DNA of 64,000 bases from Lytechinus variegatus (taxonomy: Eukaryota; Echinodermata; Echinoidea; Temnopleuroida; Toxopneustidae), in NCBI RefSeq assembly GCF_018143015.1, contig NC_054758.1, positions 12,938,001 through 13,002,000 on the forward strand, read 5' to 3'. Numbering within the stretch: position 1 is the stretch's first letter; each line of letters opens with the position of its first letter. The position numbers and the translations under genes are program-made. The notes beneath the pieces were generated by a model. That model was given only the letters and a program-made list of their open reading frames with translations. It did not search any database and had not been told where the DNA came from. Below, piece after piece: positions 10,465-21,735 of the stretch.

Positions 10465-11584
10465 TGACTACAGACAACTGGGCGAATAGTCCCTGAAGTT
10501 ACCCAAAACGTGCCGTCAATGTCCTGAACATTTGGGTGAAAAGCACCCCAAATAGTTCAATGCTGCGTGTGTTATTCTCCAAAGGTAAACAAGCTCTGGA
10601 ATTCTGTAAGGTTTGCAAGAATGGAGAAATAAAATAATCTTTATCTTTGTAGTGAACTTGTTTCTTTTCCTTTCTTCCTTTTTTTGGCTTGTAATATTTC
10701 TCGTGACCAAAAATGATGCTCATTTTGTAGTGAACCCCCCCCCCTTTTTTCTTGGCAAATATAATTCTGCACCCGTCTGTCTGTCAACAAAAGATGAAAT
10801 AAAAAAGGAAAAGAAGCAAGAAAATCATTCCCAGGGAACTGGCCTCCGTATTCTGAACTAGGGTTTGTAGTAGAGGTTCGATCGTAAACATGTGCATGTT
10901 CCACGATATCCGTAGAAAGCTCCATACTATTTGTAACTTTGTACAAATATTGTAAACTATAGACACGATTTTGTTTTTTTAAATGCATAATTTGTAGCTT
11001 TAAAATGTTTACAACTCGACGAAGTATTTTGTGAAAGAAATTACAACCATCTTACTCGAGGGCCAAATCAGTTTCATTTGCTACTTGAGAAAGTGGCAAT
11101 TTCTTGTTTACTCCCTCCTCTCTTTCTATCTCTCTTGATCTATATAGATATCGTGTCAATACATTTACTAGAAATTATGATTATCTTTAAAATTATTTGT
11201 ACTACAATTTAATGTTGATATGTCAACTGTTTTCATGACAGAATGATATTAGTTCTTATACATTGTATAAACTAGGTCTACGATGTAGTAACGATTTCTT
11301 TATGTTTGTTACGTGTAAGGGACAAATGCAATGTAAAAGCTTAAATTTTACCATTCTCCTTTTTATGACTGTTGTCTTGTGTGCATTTTGTATTCCTGGG
11401 GTCGTATCTGCTTTGAACATTAATTCATAATACGTAATTGATTGATCGTATCTCTATTTTATTGTTGGGTATTGTTTTGTTTGAATGATATATGCGTTTT
11501 ATGTTGCAAATACAAGTAAAGTGAAATGAAATAAACTTAATAATACTGCACAACGCAACATTGTTTCTAAGTGCAATTTCAGTT
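10465..11584. other. AT-rich stretch, no gene seen
   Basis: No exon-like sequence. Contains poly-C/poly-T runs near 10735 and may include a longer 3' UTR of the EGF/TSP1 gene up to the AATAAA near 11530. Confidence 0.5.
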
Positions 11585-12150
11585 TAGAACTTTAGACTCT
11601 TCCACTTTCTCTCTCTCTCCCTCTCTCTCTCCCTCTATACTCGATTCCTTAGTCTCACTGTCTCTCTTTCTCCTTCTCTCTCTCCCATACTCTTTCTTTG
11701 GTTATGTATGTTCATATCTCCTTCAGATAGCATGGCATACCTTTATCTTTCACAAAGCGCTTTGGTCATATTTTTAGTAAAGCGCTATATAAGTACCTGT
11801 TATGTATGTATGTATAACCACAGGCCTACAGAGACCCTTAGACTCTTCTACTTTCTCCCCCCCCCCTCTCTCTCTCGACTATCTTCCTTCATCTCCCCCC
11901 CCCCCCTCCGTCCCATACTCTTTCTTTGGTTATGTATGTTCATATCTCATTGAGATAGCATGGTATACCTTTATCTTCCATGGCCATAGGCCTACAGAGC
12001 CCCTTCGACTCTTCCCTTATCTCTCCCCTCTCTCTATCCTCTTCTTTCCTCTCGCTTTCTCCCTATCTCTCCCATACTCTTTCTTTTGCTTTTTGGGTAA
12101 TGTATGTTCATATCTCCCTTAGATAGCATGGTATGCCTTCCTCTTTCATA
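11585..12150. repeat. Three tandem CT-rich repeat units
   Basis: A unit with a CT-rich block, then TACTCTTTCTTT, GTATGTTCATATCTC and GATAGCATGG recurs three times (units ending near 11745, 11980 and 12150), each with a different CT-tract length. Interleaved with CACAAAGCGCTTT sequence near 11752, similar to LINE/SINE 3' ends. Confidence 0.75.
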
Positions 12151-12965
12151 ATCATACACGTTTCCATAATATTTCCCCTCTTTGTTTTTAATCTTCCTCT
12201 GTCCTTTTCTCTTTCTACATCCCCTTTTCTTTCTTGCTCTCTCCCTCTTTCTCTCTCACGCACGCACATCCTTCCTCTTTCAGATGCACACACAAACATT
12301 TATACACATACCCTTGCACACACCAAAGACTACATTCATATAATGCACACGATTTCAGTGCCAAGTAAAATACGTGGGCATGTGCAAACACTTCTTCCAA
12401 TAACCCAGTTTATATTGCTGAACAAGAGCCCGTTGCATTAAATTTACCGTTAAGGTAACTTTGCCATGCAGAGGGGAAACTTGCAAGGAATCCTTGAATT
12501 TGATTGGCTCTTGATCATCATTATCATGGTAGCTACCATTGGATGACAAACTTATGAATGGATGTATGTATCTACCTCCTGTGGATCTTAGTGGGATGGG
12601 CACGGCTTAACAAGGGTATCGTCAAACCCATCCCATACACAAATCGCACACTGAAAAATTGAGATATGGCTGGAAACGGAGATTAAAAGATCAAATGGGA
12701 AGACCGTTTTACCTAAAATGCGGGAAACAAAAGGATACAGCGCCATCTATAGACCCATTTTCGTAATTTCGTGTCCAGTTTGTTGGCCGCCGCCCGAGGG
12801 CAAGAGTCGTTGTTCACTCGTAAAACCTCGATCGACATATTCGATTTGCGATTAGCTTTCTCGCAGCCACCACACTTCCTACCCTCAGCGCCGGTTGCTA
12901 AAAAAGAGTCCCGCTAACTTCAAATCATATTTCGCGGCTGACTTGGTAGAGAAGAGCTCACCACT
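12151..12965. other. Upstream flank of the small four-exon gene
   Basis: CT-rich and CA-rich low complexity to about 12350, a half-MITE with CCCGTTGCATTAAATTTACC near 12429, then a GC-richer stretch at 12780-12960 just upstream of the proposed start codon, a plausible promoter and 5' UTR. No TATA box is obvious. Confidence 0.4.
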
Positions 12966-12987
12966 ATGCGCTGGAATGGAGCGTTTA
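12966..12987 (+). CDS. Proposed exon 1 of a small unrecognised gene
   Basis: ATG with an A at -3, reading MRWNGAF, then a GTATGT donor (phase 1 out). It is short, so it rests mainly on fitting the downstream exon: the junction makes a Thr codon leading into PEEGWLQYC. An alternative start or a longer first exon is possible, because the frame stays open past the donor. Confidence 0.4.
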
Positions 12988-13696
12988 GTATGTCTTTCCG
13001 CCAAATTACCCCTTCACTACATGGGCTAATTTCGTTATCGGCTCGTTACCGACCAAGAGTGTTTTCATCAACATGGAAATTTGTTTACCCGAAGCGCGGA
13101 AAAATATGGGAAGAAGGGGAGGGGATCAATAGACTGTGCTTTGTAGGACAGAAGGTGATGAAGGGACCAAAGGGAGATAGAGGCAGATAGAGTGACAGAA
13201 ATAGAGAGAGAGGGAGGGGGGTGGAGACATACAGAATAGAAAAAAAGAGGGAAGATAAGCTTAAGGGATAACAAGAGAAAGAAAAATTCAGGAAGTTGAA
13301 GATTGAAAAGGGTACAGAGAAAGTGAATGAGAGAAAAAGAGAGGGTGAAATATTAAGGAACTGGATTTGTTGTATCATTATCTACCGTGCAATTTTTTGG
13401 ACAATAATTTTGTATGTTCGTGTGTGTGTGTGGGATGAAGATGGATGTGCGTGTGCAATTGTGTGTTAGTTTACTATCTTTTAACCCCTTATGTGCCAAG
13501 CAATGCAGGAAATATGTATATGTAAGACGATGTGAAACATTGAAAAATTAAATTGGTGGCAAATTGAAGATATACAGTAGAAATAAGGCAAATATTGTAA
13601 TGAAATGTATATGGAGTGGGGAAGGAAAACGCTTTTAATAAGATGACCTCTTTTTGGTTAATATCATTTCATAACTGATCTTCTTCACGCGTACAG

Positions 13697-13751
13697 CTCC
13701 GGAAGAGGGGTGGCTGCAGTACTGCGGATACCATACCCATTCTCCAAGGCG
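13697..13751 (+). CDS. Proposed exon 2 of the small gene
   Basis: A 55-base exon after an ACGCGTACAG acceptor and before a GTAAAT donor, phase 1 to phase 2. It encodes PEEGWLQYCGYHTHSPR. It is GC-rich in AT-rich surroundings, as expected for coding sequence. I do not recognise the protein family. Confidence 0.5.
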
Positions 13752-14352
13752 GTAAATTAATTAGTGAAGACTCTTATTCTATTTGGGCAGAAATGGGCGA
13801 ATTATTTCCAGCTTTCTCCCGAACTGAAGTACAGATCTCCAAAGGTCATTTCTAAAATAATCAGGACTAAGAGGCCGAGACAACACCACTTCTTTTGCTT
13901 GTCGTGTATATATTTCTCCCGAACCGATTTTCTTTTCCGCGGCAACGGAACGGGGTTAACATTATTCATAGCAGAGCGGAAGTTGCTATGGCGACAGACG
14001 TATGATTTATTGCGGTAGCTAATTTGTAATAGGAAATGATAGATTCCAATATCATATTGTGACCGGACAGATATTTTCGTTCTCGGTACACACCAAAAAC
14101 GGGGTAAAATATGCTACTCTAAACAGCCTGGGGGAAACAATGTCTGTCATCATGCATACATGTAGATTTAAAAGACAATAGTCTGAAATATAAAATACCA
14201 CTTACTCTGTTACATTGAAAGGTCAGCTTTATCAAGGACACATAGTATGCTCTTTTATATTCTATTCTGAGTAATTAAGTCACTCCTCAACTTTATTTCA
14301 ACATCTTGCTTGCTTTACAATATGGTCCTCCGGATGCGAAGGGTACAAAAGT

Positions 14353-14833
14353 CGCATACATTCGTAATTCCAAAGGATCGGATATTCCGAAGGGTCGTTA
14401 TTCCAAAGGTTTGCATTTCCGAGGTTCGTAATTTCGAAGGTTCGTTATTCCGAAAACGAAATGAGGTTCGTAATTCCGAAGGGTCGTTAGTCCGAAAACG
14501 AAGTGAGGTTCATAATTCCGAAGGTTCGTTAATCCGCAAACGAAATGAGGTTCGTAATTCCGAAGGTTCGTTAGTCTAAAAACGAAATGATTAACGAACC
14601 TTATCGTTTTCGGACTAACGAACCTTTGGAACAACGACCCATATTTCGTTTTCGGATTAACGAACCTTCGGAACATCGAACCTTTTTTTTCTTTTTCGGA
14701 TTATCGAACCTTCGGAATAACGCCACAAATGTTCAGATTAACGAACCCTTTTACGTTTTCGGATTAACGAACATCGAGGTATAGGCAATTTACGTGTTTC
14801 GGAATTACGAACCTTCGGAATTACGAAGGGTAA
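14353..14833. mobile_element. Palindromic TTCGGAATTACGAA element, copy 1
   Basis: About 480 bases made almost wholly of variants of the motif GGTTCGTAATTCCGAA, forward in the left half and inverted in the right half, so the whole unit can fold on itself. Other copies are at 47931-48315 and 53541-53862. Copy 1 runs opposite to copy 2: its right end (GAAGGGTAACC) matches the left end of copy 2 inverted, and its left end (CGCATACATTCGTAATTCC) matches copy 2's right end. Confidence 0.8.
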
Positions 14834-15043
14834 CCACAAAAGTTACCTTTTCCAGGTTCTGGGTTTTAATGTACATGAACGGAAGCCTGCTTTATTTGTG
14901 AGATACCGCACCGAAAACAACTCTAAGGCGCTGGGAAAGGTTCTCTGTAAAAAACAAAAATGATAATTTGGTCTTCAGAAAGTTAAACGTGAAATTATTC
15001 TTATCTGAAAGACTTCTTCATGCTGTTAAAAAAAATTAAGTTG

Positions 15044-15336
15044 TACACTGTTAAAAAACCCTGATTTTGCAGCAAAAAAGAGAAGATTTTGCCAAAAGGC
15101 AATAACAGAATCATTCTGTAAATTCATAAAACAGGAATTTTTCTGCAATTCAACAGAACAGGTCTGTTTAATTTAAAATGGGAAAAAGGGTGTTTTATTA
15201 AAGGAAATTTGTAAGGTTCCATACACCAAATACCAATTTCCTGTAAGATATACGCAATCTGGTAAGATTACAGGTGTTCTCGAGACTCTGCTTCAGGAAC
15301 TTCTTTTATTTTAAGGATAAATTTTCTAACAGTGTA
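15044..15336. mobile_element. MITE with TACACTGTTA ends
   Basis: Perfect 10-base inverted ends TACACTGTTA and TAACAGTGTA bracket 293 bases without coding capacity. Confidence 0.65.
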
Positions 15337-15618
15337 AACTTGCATATTAAGACAGGATGCAAGAAATTCTTTGACACCAATGTCTTAAGGATCGCTTGGA
15401 GGTTTCACTGAGATTATACAGTATGCTCCAAACTTCAAACCTTGATTTTCCTTATTTCTTGAAGCTGATAAACAAAAGTGGATCCAAGGGGGGGGGGGAG
15501 GGGGCGGTACATCCGGCCTATTCACCCCCCATTCACTTTTGAGAGTTCTAGTCTATTTTGTAATAGGAATTACCGTTCATTCATAAGTGAGAACCTTTTT
15601 GTTAACGTTAGGCAAAAT

Positions 15619-15853
15619 GGCTTATTTCGAAAGGGTGGGTGCTGTCGCGTTAGGGTGCGTCAACGCGAACGCGAAGATTCGTCCAAAGCCCCCCCCCCCC
15701 CCGGTTTGGCCGAAAGGGTGCGTTGGGAGCGCCACGTCGCGTCGCGTTCACTGGAACGCGCCCTTTCGTCCAAAGCCCCCCCCCGGTTTGGACGAAAGGG
15801 TGTGTTTAATAATAATGAATAAATAAATACAAATATTTATAAGAAAGCTGAAC
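15619..15853 (+). mobile_element. Left arm fragment of long-inverted-repeat element
   Basis: Starts GGCTTATTTCGAAAGGGTGG and matches the left arm of the complete element at 17029 through its GC-rich block and the AAGAAAGCTGAA stretch, then diverges. Preceded by AGGCAAAAT (15610-15618), which is repeated exactly after the far end of the second element (17884-17892). Confidence 0.8.
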
Positions 15854-16078
15854 AAACAAAAAAGACGAGTGATATGTGAAATTTGCATAGGAACATAAAT
15901 CATCATATGGCACAAACATTCTTTTTAAGGTAAAAAAAAAACAATGACGGTATGCTGCATGAGGATTTTTCGGTGGAAATGTTTTATGGTGTAATATTGA
16001 TACATGTAAAAATTATGACTGATTTCAAGGTTCTTTCAAATAAAAAAAGTAACTTACCTTCAATTTTATACTTTGCAG

Positions 16079-16171
16079 GTGTGTATTTATTACAAAGGAA
16101 AACATTCGTATACCTGGAGATATTTGGTGTCCCCCAAATTATAAAACTTACGGCAGATGTGTCCTGGAAGG
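16079..16171 (+). CDS. Proposed exon 3 of the small gene
   Basis: A 93-base exon, phase 2 to phase 2, after a pyrimidine-rich TACTTTGCAG acceptor. It reads CVFITKENIRIPGDIWCPPN then YKTYGRCVLEG. The donor appears to be GC (GG|GCAAGG), making a GC-AG intron. If the GC donor is not used, the frame ends at a TGA nine bases on. The Cys-rich, Pro-containing sequence looks protein-like, but I cannot name it. It lies between arms of long-inverted-repeat elements. Confidence 0.5.
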
Positions 16172-16397
16172 GCAAGGCCAAAATTGATGTCGGGTTCACA
16201 ACGTTTAACTCTTCAGACCCTACCTTACTATATTTTACACTTGAGACCCTGCCTCAGTATATTTTGTCTGTTGTGTATGTGTGCGTGTTGTGTGTATAAT
16301 AATAATAATATGTGCGTGTTGTTTGTATAATAATAATAATATTTATAATAATAAAAATAATAACAATAATAATAATACTTATAATAATGATAATAAT

Positions 16398-16855
16398 AAT
16401 TTTCCCAAAGAGTGAATTTATGGAAATGAATTTGGAGTGAAAAATTGGCGCCAAGTGGCTTATTGCAAGGGTGGGTATCTGATTTTATCATCATTATTAT
16501 TATTATTATCATTATTATTCTTAGTTGAACTTTTATTTCTTTTCCTCAAATTGTCAATGCTTTAAATGATTGAAAATCAACTATTTTACGTGTAAATTGG
16601 CATGTTTGACAAAATACCTTATATTCAGCTTTCTTATAAATATTTGTATTTATTTATTCATTTTTATTAAACACACCCTTTCGTCCAAACCGGGGGGGCT
16701 TTGGACGAAAGGGCTCGTTCCAGTGAACGCGACGCGACGTGGCGCTCCCAACGCACCCTTTCGGCCAAACCGGGGGGGGGGGGGGCTTTGGACGAATCTT
16801 CGCGTTCGCGTTGACGCACCCTAACGCGACAGCACCCACCCTTTCGACATAAGCC
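16398..16855. mobile_element. Core and right arm of long-inverted-repeat element
   Basis: Contains the GAGTGAATTTATGGAAATGA core and a complete right arm ending CCTTTCGACATAAGCC, matching the element at 17029-17883. The left side is replaced by a (TAA)n tract at 16298-16397. Confidence 0.8.
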
Positions 16856-17028
16856 CACAAAATCCATGATATTGAGGTTATGAAACTCTTTATGATTCAA
16901 TAATAAATTTCCTCCGTCCTTTTCATCATAATCAAATTTCCAGATTGTGAGAAATATTGTTCCCATGACAACTTATGGTCTACCACAATATCCTGGACAA
17001 AGTATAAAGAAAATATACATTTATTTAT

Positions 17029-17883
17029 GGCTTATTTCGAAAGGGTGGGTGCTGTCGCGTTAGGGTGCGTCAACGCGAACGCGAAGATTCGTCCAAAGCC
17101 CCCCCCCCCGGTTTAGCCGAAAGGGTGCGTCGGGAGCGCCACGTCGCGTCGCGTTCACTGGAACGCGCCCTTTCGTACAAAGCCCCCCCCCCGGTTTGGA
17201 CGAAAGGGTGTGTTAAATGATAATGAATAAATAAATAAAAATACAAATATTTATAAGAAAGCTGAATTTAAGGTATTTTGCCAATTTGCACGTAAAATAG
17301 TGGATTTTCAATCATTTAAAGCATTGACAATTTGAGGAAAAGAAAGAAAAGTTCAACTAATAATAATAATGATAATAATAATAATTTTCACCCCAAAGAG
17401 TGAATTTATGGAAATGAATTTGGAGTGAAAAATTGGCGCCAAGTGGCTTATTGCAAGGGTGGGTATCTGATTTTATTATCATAATTATTATTATTATCAT
17501 TATTATTATTATTATCATTATTATTATCATTATTATTATCATTATTATTATTAGTTGAACTTTTCTTTCTTTTCCTCAAATTGTCAATGCTTTAAATGAT
17601 TGAAAATCCACTATTTTACGTGCAAATTGGCAAAATACCTTATATTCAGCTTTCTTATAAATATTTGTATTTTTATTTATTTATTTATTCATTATTATTA
17701 AACGCACCCTTTCGTCCAAACCGGGGGGCTTTGGACGAAAGGGCGCGTTCCAGTGAACGCGACGCGACGTGGCGCTCCCGACGCACCCTTTCGGCTAAAC
17801 CGGGGGGGGGGGGCTTTGGACGAATCTTCGCGTTCGCGTTGACGCACCCTAACGCGACAGCACCCACCCTTTCGACATAAGCC
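17029..17883. mobile_element. Complete 855-bp long-inverted-repeat element
   Basis: Two inverted arms of about 350 bases (17029-17380 and 17535-17883) flank a roughly 150-base core. Each arm has a GC-rich block with poly-C, then an AT-rich part. No ORF of note. Long arms resemble foldback or Mutator-like non-autonomous elements; the superfamily is inference. Confidence 0.85.
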
Positions 17884-18064
17884 AGGCAAAATTACCTTCA
17901 TTTTGTAGGTAAAACATTTCTTTCTTTTTGCTAGACAAAAATTTCAAGGGAAATGTGCCCCCTCTCCCTATGGAAATTCATGGAACCGCCCTTGTTAATA
18001 AAATCATCAGTACAGAAATGTGTTGAATACAAATACTGTGAACTTTTGATGTTTTACTTTCCAG

Positions 18065-18176
18065 GAATCTTCCAATTTTCCTGTCGGACTTTAATCTCGA
18101 GTTCATGGAATTTCGGAAAATTTCTTCACAGTGGAAACATTATAATGAAAGCAGATGTGAAGAAATTATAGAGTAA
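18065..18176 (+). CDS. Proposed terminal exon of the small gene
   Basis: After a strong TTTTACTTTCCAG acceptor (phase 2 in) the frame reads NLPIFLSDFNLEFMEFRKIS, then SQWKHYNESRCEEIIE and TAA at 18174-18176. Joined to the three earlier pieces this gives a 93-residue protein with five Cys, no signal peptide and no membrane segment. All four phases agree. Function unknown. A conserved small mitochondrial or cytosolic protein is possible but not shown by the sequence. Confidence 0.5.
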
Positions 18177-18254
18177 TATTTGAATACAAGTAAGTAAGGA
18201 ACAATTATGCCCTACAAATTCTATACCCTCTTTCCATGTATTTTGGGACAACGC

Positions 18255-18480
18255 TATCAACATCATCATCATCATCAATCACAATTAATATCATCATCAT
18301 CACCACCACCACCACCATCGTCGTCGTAGTCATCATCCCCACTACTACCACCATCGTCGTCAGGGCGGATTCAGAGAGGGACACATCTGGCTCGTGCCCC
18401 CCCCCCTTGAGAACCATCATAAAGAAAAATAATGTAAATATGCCATTGTTACACAAGTGTCTCCCCCCCCCCACTTTGAA
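18255..18480. repeat. (ATC)n/(CAC)n microsatellite and GGGCGGATTCAG fragment
   Basis: ATC and CAC triplet runs to about 18355, then a fragment starting CAGGGCGGATTCAGAG with poly-C runs, related to the MITE at 7260. Confidence 0.7.
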
Positions 18481-18741
18481 AGTCAAGGCATGTATTTTTT
18501 TGTTGGAATATGTTGCTCATACACCGTTTCAAACAGTAATTCGAGATGATCAGTTTTTTTTTATCTCTAATCGTTATTTGTCTTCATGACTGAACCAAAA
18601 CATTCAACAGTTTATCAAGATTCATTTTGGCAAAGATTGCAATATTTTGGTGCGGAAAATTAGCGGACTATCGCAATCATTTTACCTTGATTTACCTTGA
18701 TGCTGGGCATGAAGTACAGGAGACTTATTTGCCCCTCTGCA

Positions 18742-19200
18742 TCTTCTTAACAATTGTCCTCATTTATATACGTAACAATATGTGCATGTGTGGGTTTGGA
18801 CGAATTATGAGAATTCTGTTTCTGGGTCGAAACGATTAAACTTGGTTTCCAGGCCTTCTCTAGATTTGATTTGAATGAATTAATACTGCTACTGTTAACA
18901 ACCTCTGAAGGTAAGTCATTCCATAGGTTGATTACTCGTTGCGAGAAATACCGTTGTCTGATTGTTGAATGTGCTCTTAACTTGATTATTTTTCTAGAAT
19001 GTCCTCTTGTCTGAGGTTGAGTGTCAAGTTTGAAGAAATTTGTACAATCCAAACCATCTATGCCCTGAATAATCTTAAACGTTTGGATCATATCCGCTAT
19101 ATTTCTCCTATAGGATAGGCCTAACGTTGGTAGGTTTAGTTTCTTCAGTCATTTGAGGTATAATCTACGGTTTTTGCAGTCGGACATTGCATCACACATT
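18742..19200 (-). pseudogene. LINE ORF2 C-terminal remnant
   Basis: The - strand reads KKLNLPTLGLSYRRNIADMI, then QTFKIIQGIDGLDCTNFFKL and FSQRVINLWNDLPSEVVNSS. This is the C-terminal region after the reverse-transcriptase domain of CR1/Jockey-group non-LTR retrotransposons (typical strings: RRL-x-DMIQ.YKI and NRVVNxWNxLP). A TGA interrupts the frame just before KKLNLP, and no upstream RT domain remains. It is 5'-truncated and inactive. Confidence 0.7.
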
Positions 19201-19523
19201 TTATGGATTAAACCCGCCGTCAAGTTAAGGATTCCGTTCATATAATATCATTTATAAAGAAAAGAAAGAAAATAATAATAGGCCTATTGAGTTGGCGGTT
19301 ATAGTCAAATATGACTGGTCGCCATTAGGATTCAACAAACAACAACAAAGCATGCAGAGAGAACTTATTGAACGAACCTATCAGACAAACAAATTTTACT
19401 ATTGCCTCTTTGCACGGAAAACTTGACAATTTAAGGAAACAGCCAGTGGAAAGCTTACCACCTGACCACATGATATCGATGAACGCGTGTTAAAGTTCAC
19501 CGAGAGTGCGCAGTTGATCCAAC

Positions 19524-19998
19524 ATGGCCGCTCAAAACCGTCAAATCGACAAGTTCGCGAGGCTAGTTAGGAAAGAAATCATCCTACAACCCGGTCAAGG
19601 ATCAAAATTAGAGGAATCGTAAGTCTTACGACAATTTTCTGTGGACAAGAGTGCAGTGTGGGTAAGAAATCTTTCGAATAAGCAGTTAAGCAAACCCGAG
19701 GAATGGGTACGAGCTCGTGGCTTAAATTTCGCGGTCGCCCCGGAGGGTATGACGTACGTAGACTACATTACAGCTGCCGAACCCGCGATCAAGAACACTC
19801 GCATCAACCAAGATTTTTACGACTCAACCTCTCTTGGATTTACACCACAGTGACAATCCGGACAATTACTCGACGTCTCAAAGACAGTAACATCTATTGT
19901 GCGTCGCCACCAAGCGGCAACGATGATTTCCTGCTAGTTTAGACGAGCTGAAGAAGCGTCCCGGATCGGACGTGGAACTGTTCTCCGTTTCAAACAGT
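19524..19998 (+). pseudogene. Decayed Penelope-like element, N-terminal region
   Basis: From ATG 19524 the frame reads MAAQNRQIDKFARLVRKEII, meets an in-frame TAA at 19620-19622, then continues VWVRNLSNKQLSKPEEWVRA and RGLNFAVAPEGMTYVDYITA to a TGA at 19851-19853. A further frame change gives LDELKKRPGSDVELFS near 19940-19980. The NLSxxxLxxxE...RGLNFAxxP string resembles the region upstream of the RT domain in Penelope-like retroelements. No RT or GIY-YIG part follows, so this is a truncated, broken copy. Assignment is from remembered family features. Confidence 0.5.
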
Positions 19999-19999
19999 A

Positions 20000-20230
20000 A
20001 GCCCAGATGATAATCGTTATTCATTTATTTTTTTTTGCTTGTCAAATTTTATGTGAACGAAATAACCTTCAATTTTTCGGTGAAAACCTTTCTTTAATTG
20101 TTTGCCTGTCAAATTTATGTGAACGAAATGACCTTCAAATTTTGGTGAAAACCTTTTTTTTCATTTGTCAATTTTACTTGGGAAAAAGTTCCGGCCCACC
20201 TATGGGGAAAATCCTGGATCCACCCCTGAT
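20000..20230. repeat. Degenerate CCACCCCTG-end MITE fragment
   Basis: Three repeats of a CTTGTCAAATTTATGTGAAC-like unit ending TGGATCCACCCCTG; related to the GGGCGGATTCAG family. The segment just before it (GTTTCAAACAGTAA) is shared with 18525. Confidence 0.55.
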
Positions 20231-20631
20231 CATCATCGGCACCCTCACCACCATCATTACCATTATCATCATCATAATGATCATCCTCATCATCATGTTT
20301 TGACTCTAGACAACGTGTGCCAGCCTATCATCAAATAAGAAAATGTTAAGGGGTGATTTAAATAAAAAAAACAAAAATATATTTGTCATATTTACTCAAA
20401 TACTAGAGACACATATTTATTCACATTATTTTGAAAAATAGAGACAATCTGTACAGATGATCTAGCTTTAACATTTGATTCATTCATTTCTTACAAAATA
20501 AAAATAATACATTGTAATTTTGCATCAAAATGCAGTAATTGAAGACCACCCGTCCCTAAAAAAAATACCGAAGAAAAAACCCCAATATAATGGAACAGGA
20601 ACAAAAATACCTAAAAACAATACCAGGTACA
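20231..20631. other. AT-rich flank of the retrotransposon, no gene seen
   Basis: (ATC)n microsatellite to about 20300, then AT-rich DNA with no exon-like sequence up to the GAAAT target duplication. Confidence 0.6.
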
Positions 20632-20636
20632 GAAAT

Positions 20637-20808
20637 TGTTATGTTCTTGTGTTGTGGTTCTTAAAGGGATACATAATAATGAGATAATAGCACAGCGAAG
20701 TAGAGTAGTGTCTGTCATTTAATGTTACGCCATCTTGCTCTCTCTCGCGCATGCTTACAACGCTGCACATCAAGCTTGCGTGGTTAGTCTTCAATTCCAT
20801 ACATCACA
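20637..20808 (-). repeat. 3' LTR of the gypsy element
   Basis: 172 bases, identical to the 5' LTR except A/C and C/T differences near 20722 and 20745. Near-identity implies recent insertion. Confidence 0.95.
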
Positions 20809-20824
20809 TTCCTCCCCTTTTAAT
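20809..20824 (-). promoter_or_regulatory. Polypurine tract
   Basis: The - strand reads AAAAGGGGAGGAA directly before the 3' LTR, where plus-strand DNA synthesis would be primed. Confidence 0.85.
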
Positions 20825-21735
20825 TGGGAGCATATCCTGCTTCATTTCAATCGGCTAATGTAATACATTCACTACCCATGTATAACACTAGATAAAACAA
20901 GTAACACTGTATAACTTGTAACCAGATAACAGTAATATTAAACTAGGCATGCTAGGCTAAACTTCGCCATAATACTTTGCTTACTCAACAATTAACCATA
21001 ATCAATTAAACACACATGGCTATTTGAAACTAACCCCTTTAAATATACTTCATCCCAAATCTCACTTTGTAAAGAAATAGCTACATGTGGCATATTACTT
21101 CATTTTGTTATCTGTTAATTGCTCACTAGCATAAACTGTGTGACTATTATCACATGAAACAGAATATAATAATGTAATCCTTAAAACTGTATCATACTAA
21201 CCTTATCAATAAGTTTGCATAATTGTGTTTGCATCAATGAATAATGTCCCGTGAATTACTCCAAATACAATGTTCACAAATCATATGACGGCTAAAATCT
21301 ATGACATTTTTTTTAATCTGACTAGTTTATATACAATGCGAATTATGTGCTTTTCATATTTCTCCAATAAACAACTTTTAAAAATACCACACTTGTGATT
21401 GTCATTATTTTCATCCATATCAAATTTAGAGGTAACACTATTTCTATCTACCTATAGAACTTCATTCTTATCTCTTCACCCTCTTTTTTTTTAACAAAAA
21501 TCATTCAACTGTCAAATTGAATTACCAATTTAAAACATACCTCTTTTCTTTACAAATTAGTATCAATACCAACTAGAAGCCTTCTAACTTGGCTATAATT
21601 GTTTCTCTTTGCTGTATACCCAACAACTATTTACAATCAAGTTAACAACTTTTTTTCAATTCTTCCTTTTTTTTTTTTATTATTTTTTTTTTTTTTATTT
21701 ATTATTTATTTTTTTAGCTGCTAACGTGTATAGAT

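Noticed and set aside
14310-14579. ORF with repeated RNSEGSLVRKRNEV
   Set aside because: The protein repeat merely reflects the palindromic DNA repeat unit.
15952-16299. 115-residue ORF overlapping the small gene's exon 3
   Set aside because: Frame runs into the intron on both sides; the exon frame defined by splice sites reads differently.
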